Part shown: positions 60,042 to 64,000 of the stretch, in pieces | Position numbering within the stretch: the first letter of the stretch is position 1 | Layout: each line of letters starts with the position of its first letter | Assembly: GCA_964427875.1 (NCBI GenBank) | Contig: CAYRVX010000003.1 | Span: forward strand, 65,864-129,863 | DNA: 64,000 bases | From: CAYRVX01 sp964427875 | GTDB taxonomy: Bacteria > Planctomycetota > Phycisphaerae > SM23-33 | Direction: 5' to 3' | Position numbers and translations under genes: made by a program | The notes under the pieces: model-generated | What the model saw: only the letters and a program-made list of their open reading frames with translations | What the model was told of the DNA's origin: nothing | Databases searched by the model: none

Positions 60042-60218
60042 TTATTGTATTGCGCTGGCCGCTACTGTCAACGTTTTTCTGACCCACTCGGAGCGGTTCA
60101 TGCCGTTAGCGCTGGCAGCGGCGTCGATACGCTTTATTTTATCGGCAGTTAGGCGCACCGAGATCAGGCAATCTTTTTGCTCTCCCTTTGCCTTCGGTGG
60201 TCTGCCCATCTTGCCCAT
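60042..60218 (-). CDS. 58-residue ribbon-helix-helix (CopG/Arc-like) protein
   Basis: This small gene on the minus strand starts with ATG at 60218 and stops with TAA at 60042. The protein has a basic N-terminus (GRPPKAKGEQKD). A ribbon LISVRLTADKIKRIDAAA and a second helix MNRSEWVRKTLTVAAS follow, the classic RHH pattern of CopG-type repressors and antitoxins. No SD-like site is visible before the ATG. It is divergent from the IS1-type transposase remnant, with two palindromes and a strong promoter between, so it may repress that promoter. No toxin gene is next to it. Confidence 0.75.
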   Translation of the reverse strand: MGKMGRPPKAKGEQKDCLISVRLTADKIKRIDAAASANGMNRSEWVRKTLTVAASAIQ

Positions 60219-60241
60219 AGGAGTAGTCTACTGCGCGGAAC

Positions 60242-60262
60242 GACTTTTTGCAATACAAAAAG
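60242..60262. promoter_or_regulatory. Palindrome CTTTTTG-N5-CAAAAAG (candidate RHH operator)
   Basis: The arms CTTTTTG and CAAAAAG flank CAATA, about 25-40 bases upstream of the RHH start codon. A second CGACTTTTTG lies about 23 bases further on. RHH proteins bind such short inverted or direct repeats, often to autoregulate. Confidence 0.4.
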
Positions 60263-60286
60263 GCGACTTTTTGTAAGACATTTTCC

Positions 60287-60317
60287 TTGACAGGCCTGAT
60301 TTATTGTCATACAATAA
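60287..60317 (+). promoter_or_regulatory. Near-consensus promoter with palindrome over the -10 (transposase remnant)
   Basis: TTGACA (60287-60292), a 17-bp spacer and TACAAT (60310-60315). The perfect inverted repeat TTATTGT-CAT-ACAATAA (60301-60317) covers the -10 box, a common operator layout. Confidence 0.65.
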
Positions 60318-60341
60318 GTGTGTCGAGTCAAGGAGAACGCC

Positions 60342-60653
60342 ATGGCCTACATGCTAGGAAAAGAGAAACAGGTTGCCATCATCGCGGCTCTGGCAGAAGG
60401 GAGTAGCATCTGATCCGTCGAACGCATGACTCGCGTTCACCGCGACACGATCATGCGGCTCGGCGTCCGCGTTGGAGAGGGCTGTGCGAAGATCCTGGAT
60501 GAGCCGATGCGCGACGTTGATTGTCGGCATGTCGAGATCGATGAGATTTGGGGCTTTATTGGCAAGAACGCGAAGAACGTCAACCCGATCGCCCACGTCA
60601 GCGGCTCGAACACCAGAGCTATGCCCAGTGAGTCCATGCCGCAGATAAGGTAG
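60342..60653 (+). pseudogene. IS1-family transposase remnant with in-frame TGA
   Basis: The first 80 codons read like IS1-type InsA/InsB N-termini: EKQVAIIAALAEGSSI, then SVERMTRVHRDTIMRL and HVEIDEIWGFIG. A TGA at 60411-60413 interrupts the frame at codon 24. At 60584 the frame runs into the 105-bp repeat and ends at 60653 with unrelated residues. The catalytic DDE region is missing, so it is dead. Promoter and GGAG ribosome-binding site (60332-60335) remain intact. Confidence 0.75.
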
Positions 60654-60688
60654 TGCGCACAGGCGGGATTGGCAACGCCGGACGCAGC
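60584..60688. repeat. 105-bp direct repeat, copy 2 (right boundary of the island)
   Basis: Same length and orientation as 57865-57969, with one base difference. It contains the first 18 codons of the vWA gene and its 5' region, fused here to the transposase remnant. Confidence 0.95.
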
Positions 60689-61172
60689 GGCTGCTCCGGA
60701 TCGGGTGGCGGTGCCGCGTGCGAGTCTGGCATCACCGTCGGGCTTTGTCCCGGCGGGATGATGACTGGCATCCAGCAGGGATTGCCGGCCACCCACGCCT
60801 CCGTCGGGCTTGGCCCGGCGGGGCGACGACTCGCCCACGGGCGGTTGTGCTCGGCTGACAAGTCATGGCCCCGCCGGGGCGTGCCCGACGGTGGCCCGAT
60901 CGAGCAGAAGGCTGGGTCCTGGAGGTCACTCACGGCCCGGCCGGGATAAACCCGGCGGGGGCCAAGCCACCGCACATTGCCCTGGTTCCTATGCCGACTG
61001 GGCTTCGTCGTCGCAGCCTTTCCTCTGAACGTACGGACTTTCCACCCCGAGCCCGATGAGCGAACGAACTCCCCCTGATCCTCACTTCAAGGCGTGCTAC
61101 TTGCTGCGGCGCCGCATCAACGTCAGACCGCCCAATGCCAGCCCCGACGTGGGTCGGGACCTCCGCTTCGGC
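60689..61172. other. Non-coding GC-rich stretch between the island and the kelch gene
   Basis: These 484 bp have no recognised gene. They contain several imperfect GTCGGGCTTGGCCCGGCGGGG-like units (60740-60960) and end near a 34-bp block (61041-61074) that recurs imperfectly at 62544-62580 on the other side of the kelch gene. Reading frames are repeat-derived and lack motifs. Confidence 0.5.
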
Positions 61173-62324
61173 TCACTCCCTTCGCCTTCGCTTCAGCAGG
61201 ACCGGTACGGCTGCGCCGCATATGAGAAGCAGCGTGGCGGGTTCGGGGATGGTGTAGATATCCACCACGCTGCTGTAGCCGCGGCCGCCTGCAAACATCG
61301 CCATGTCGCCCAGCGTGGTTGCCGCAAGTCTCCCACGGGCTGTTGAGAGTGTCAGCACAGACCACTCATTGGTTGCGCTGTCGTAGACATCGACGACGTT
61401 GCTCTGCGGAAAGTTCCAGGTCCCCCCACCGGCAAAGAAGGCAAAGCGCCCGGCGGCCGTCGCGGCCAAGTAGGGCCGAGCCGTCGAGAGGTGGGCCGTA
61501 GTCCACTGACCTGTGTCGGCATCGTAGATATCCACGATGTCGGTGGCGCCGTACCGGCTGTCGTACCCTCCGGCGAAGAATGCCTTGCTCCCGACCGCGG
61601 TGGCGGCGAGCCCATAGCGCGCCCGGGACAGCGTCGCGGTCGTCCATTGGCCCGTGTTGGCATCGAAGATGTCGACCACGTCGCTGAGCGTTATGTTGCC
61701 ATGGTTGTCGTGGTCACTGTAGCCCCCGGCGAACATCGCTTTGCTGCCGACCGCCGTCCCTGTGAGCCCGGCCCGTGCGACCGACAGTCTGGCGGTCGTC
61801 CAGTGGCCTGTATCGCCATGGTAGACATCCACGACCATGCTCTCGTGTCCCCTTGCGGAGCCTCCCGCGAACAGGGCCAAGTTGTTCACCGTCGCCGCGA
61901 CGGGGTGCTGTCGTGCCTGCGAAAGCGAATCCGTCGTCCACTCTCCCGTCTGATCATCGAAGATATCCACGTCGCCGTGGTCGGAGCCGCCCGCCCACCC
62001 GCCGGCAAAGATGGCTTTGCTGCCGACCGTGGTCGCGCCCATCGAACTTCGTGCCTTGGACAGGTCCGCGATCGACCATCCGCCCGTGGCGAGGTCGTAC
62101 AGGTCCACCACGGCCGTGGTCGGCGCGATTCCTCCGGCATAGACTCCCCCGGCGAACATCGCCTTGGTTCCCACGGTTGTCGCCGAAATGCTGCTTCGCC
62201 CTAGGGACAGTGAGTCGGTTGTGTGGACGATGTACTCGCTGCCAAGACCGGCTCCTGTCAGTGCGCCCACCGAGAGCAATACCGTTACCGCCCAGCGCTG
62301 GGCTCTGCCCGATCCTGATTCCAT
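61173..62324 (-). CDS. Seven-repeat kelch-like PEP-CTERM protein
   Basis: This 383-residue protein has a signal peptide (VTVLLSVGALTGAGLG). Seven repeats of about 48 residues follow with the pattern VDIYDADTGQWTTA...LAATAVGSKA.FAGG; the FAGG ends are counted seven times, fitting a seven-bladed beta-propeller. The C-terminus is a PEP-CTERM tail (IPEPATLLLICGAAVPVLLKRRRR), the exosortase sorting signal of biofilm-type Gram-negatives. No exosortase gene is in the window. The ATG at 62324 follows AAAGGA. It probably acts at the cell surface, perhaps in adhesion. Confidence 0.9.
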   Translation of the reverse strand: MESGSGRAQRWAVTVLLSVGALTGAGLGSEYIVHTTDSLSLGRSSISATTVGTKAMFAGGVYAGGIAPTTAVVDLYDLATGGWSIADLSKARSSMGATTVGSKAIFAGGWAGGSDHGDVDIFDDQTGEWTTDSLSQARQHPVAATVNNLALFAGGSARGHESMVVDVYHGDTGHWTTARLSVARAGLTGTAVGSKAMFAGGYSDHDNHGNITLSDVVDIFDANTGQWTTATLSRARYGLAATAVGSKAFFAGGYDSRYGATDIVDIYDADTGQWTTAHLSTARPYLAATAAGRFAFFAGGGTWNFPQSNVVDVYDSATNEWSVLTLSTARGRLAATTLGDMAMFAGGRGYSSVVDIYTIPEPATLLLICGAAVPVLLKRRRRE

Positions 62325-62759
62325 GTCCTTTCTCCGTTCTTGCGAGAAGAGAAGAAACCAACGACCGTGCTGCCCACGAGGGAGACACAGTCACCGGATA
62401 GGGGCTCGGCCGGGCGGCCTGGGCAGTGAGGGGCGACTGAGCGAGGTCCGCTTTCATCGCTGGGGGCAACAGCCCCGCCGTTCCCGAAGCAGGCTCCTCT
62501 GCCGAACATGCTCATCGCTTCGCCCTCACGAGTGCACAGACTCTCCACCGCGAGCCCGATTGAGCGGAACGAATCCTCCGAAGGCGGGAACGTAGAGCGA
62601 ACTCAACCCGCGTGTATCATACCACGGCGGGGCAGTTTGTCAAGCCGGGAATCACCCTATGCGGATATTCGGCGGAGGGGTTGACGGTGCTTGATCGGCA
62701 GCGTGTAATGCATGGAGGCGCGGCCCGTCGATTCGCTGCGTCATGGGAGACCGTGGCCG
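62325..62759. other. Intergenic region between the kelch and HEAT-repeat genes
   Basis: These 435 bp have no recognised gene. They hold one copy of an imperfect direct repeat (62544-62580; mate at 61041-61074) and the divergent starts of the two flanking genes. No clear promoter was found. Confidence 0.45.
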
Positions 62760-63689
62760 ATGACCCGTCGCCGAAAGATCACGCTGATTGCCGTCGCAGC
62801 GGTGCTGCTGCTTACAGGCGGCTTCGCGTGGTACCGGCACGCGACGGCCGTGGAGCGACGGCTCAACAACCTGCTCGACGAACTCCGCTACAAGGAGCCC
62901 CGCATGACGAGGAGTTGGCTCATCCAGCTTGGGCTGGTGGCGAGGCCAAAGTCGCGCAATTCGGATGAGATTCTGGCGGATGTGCTCGCCCTTGGCCCAC
63001 CTGCTGTTCCCGCGCTCATCGCGGCGCTGGAAGACAAGGATCCATGGACGCGACATAATGTTGCCACGGTATTGGGCAAGATCGGGGACAGGCGAGCCGT
63101 CGAGCCGCTGATGGCGGCACTGAAGCGTGAAGACGAGGACCTGATGTTGCCACTATGTGCGGCCGGCGCACTGGGCATGCTCGACGACAGCCGGGCCGTC
63201 GAGGCGCTGATTGGGGCACTGAAGGATGAAAATGGTGATGTGCGAGAGGCGTCGGCCCAGGCCTTGGGCCTGACCGGCGACAGGCGAGCCGTTGAGCCGC
63301 TGATGAAGATACTGTCCGATGAGGACTGGGATGTGCGAGCGTATGCAGCCTTGGCCTTGGGCGAACTCGGCGACAGGCGGGCCGTTGAGCCGCTGATGAA
63401 GATGCTGTCCGATGAGGACTGGGATGTGCGAGCGTATGCGGCCCGCGCCTTGGGCAGCCTCGGCGACAGGCGGGCCGTTGAGCCGCTGATGAAGATGCTG
63501 TCCGGCGAGCACGGGAACGCGCGAGAGACTGCGGCCGTGCGACGGGCTGCGGCTTGGGCCTTGGGCAGCCTCGGCGACAGTCGGGCCGTTGAGCCGCTGG
63601 AAGGCCTGCTGTCTGGTGAGTCGCCAACGGTCCGCGAGCGGGCCAAGGAAGCGTTGGCGAAGCTTCGAAAGGGACAGGCGGAGCAATGA
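62760..63689 (+). CDS. HEAT-repeat (PBS-lyase type) membrane-anchored protein
   Basis: This 309-residue protein has an N-terminal transmembrane helix (ITLIAVAAVLLLTGGFAWY). Seven HEAT-like repeats of about 31 residues follow, with the phrase GDRRAVEPLMKML; six of them carry (G/D)D(R/S)RAVE. At the DNA level, repeats near 63289 and 63382 are almost identical (93-bp period), a sign of recent duplication. Such helical solenoids bind protein partners. The ATG at 62760 follows GGGAG; a longer frame from 62712 adds an unlikely tail. The stop overlaps the next start (ATGA). Confidence 0.85.
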   Translation: MTRRRKITLIAVAAVLLLTGGFAWYRHATAVERRLNNLLDELRYKEPRMTRSWLIQLGLVARPKSRNSDEILADVLALGPPAVPALIAALEDKDPWTRHNVATVLGKIGDRRAVEPLMAALKREDEDLMLPLCAAGALGMLDDSRAVEALIGALKDENGDVREASAQALGLTGDRRAVEPLMKILSDEDWDVRAYAALALGELGDRRAVEPLMKMLSDEDWDVRAYAARALGSLGDRRAVEPLMKMLSGEHGNARETAAVRRAAAWALGSLGDSRAVEPLEGLLSGESPTVRERAKEALAKLRKGQAEQ

Positions 63690-64000
63690 CCACCCACCTA
63701 TCGCCACAAGACGGCGAGCCCTTCCCGGCCAAGCTGGAGCAGGCCATCGAGGAAGGCGACGCGGACTTCATCGAGGCGTACATCCCGGGGTCTCTCACGA
63801 CACCATCGCCAAAGCCGAGAATCGCCTCTGAGAGCCCGTTTCTCCTCAAAACCTCACGCCGACGTGAGGGGAGACAGGACGAATTCTGGCATGGTTCAGA
63901 TGCGGGTAACATTCCGCCGCCGCTTCGCCCGCAACCGGCGGCGCTGCCCGGGGGAGGCCCAACTCGTGCTTCGCAGCGAAGTACTGCTTCGCAGAGTAGC
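63686..64000 (+). CDS. Partial hypothetical protein at the right edge
   Basis: An ATG at 63686 overlaps the HEAT gene's stop (ATGA), suggesting coupling. The first 35 residues (TTHLSPQDGEPFPAKLEQAI, then EEGDADFIEAYIPG) look genuine. After about 63795 the composition becomes low-complexity and the frame may be shifted. No stop occurs before the edge. No family recognised. Confidence 0.35.
   Translation, partial: MTTHLSPQDGEPFPAKLEQAIEEGDADFIEAYIPGSLTTPSPKPRIASESPFLLKTSRRREGRQDEFWHGSDAGNIPPPLRPQPAALPGGGPTRASQRSTASQSS

Noticed and set aside
60411..60413. Selenocysteine or recoded TGA in the transposase
   Set aside because: The gene is also truncated downstream and lacks its catalytic region, so simple decay explains it better.

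Overview
The window is GC-rich DNA with densely packed genes on both strands. It most likely comes from a member of the Planctomycetota, perhaps a Phycisphaerae-type lineage known from metagenomes. The strongest clues are a LEPRxLLSA-type N-terminal sorting segment (EPRLLLSA) on a giant secreted protease, a PEP-CTERM tail on a kelch protein, several large exported proteins of planctomycete style, a DUF4091/CBM9-like lipoprotein, and housekeeping genes of ordinary bacterial type. The organism assignment is inference from gene style; no rRNA gene is present.

Layout. 1-7121 (minus): an apparent four-gene export operon, running HlyD-type adaptor, GAF-HlyD fusion, M50-protease/HlyD fusion, then a divergent SecA paralog cut by the left edge. 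7396-8922: a divergent GAF/sigma-54 activator. 9272-12760: a LEPRxLLSA, PPC-repeat, RTX-like, calpain-type protease. 12951-19200: two large exported proteins that share a domain. 19201-20785: a repeat-rich gene desert. 20786-25366: a defence islet (IetAS-like subtilase plus AAA ATPase, and an Mrr-type nuclease). 25731-28759: ExbB-ExbD-TonB-like-NikR, a nickel-linked energised uptake operon. 28798-32204: an S24-type repressor, an ASCH protein, a COG2401-type ABC ATPase-acetyltransferase fusion and a ParB-like protein. 32279-38566: metabolism (class IV aminotransferase, Nif3-like protein, HemA/HemX/precorrin-2 dehydrogenase, PabB). 38600-46359: exported or membrane proteins (TM-anchored protein, DUF4091 lipoprotein, DUF58, YfhO-like). 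46583-49457: Hsp20 and Lon. 50434-57918 (mostly minus): ThiD2-ThiE, GlyA, an exported TPR-like protein, a vWA/GATase-like membrane protein.

57865-60688 is an island bounded by two 105-bp direct repeats that differ at one base. It carries an HTH-HATPase-STAS regulator, a small winged-helix-like protein, two tandem tRNA-like elements, a 58-residue ribbon-helix-helix gene, and the promoter and 5' part of an IS1-type transposase gene interrupted by an in-frame TGA. The right end holds a seven-repeat kelch PEP-CTERM protein and a HEAT-repeat protein.

The most interesting leads are the SecA/M50-HlyD/GAF-HlyD module next to a calpain-type surface protease, the repressor-ASCH-ABC/GNAT-ParB cluster, and the tRNA-like pair inside the repeat-bounded island. 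Functional links within each cluster are inferred from gene order and have not been tested.
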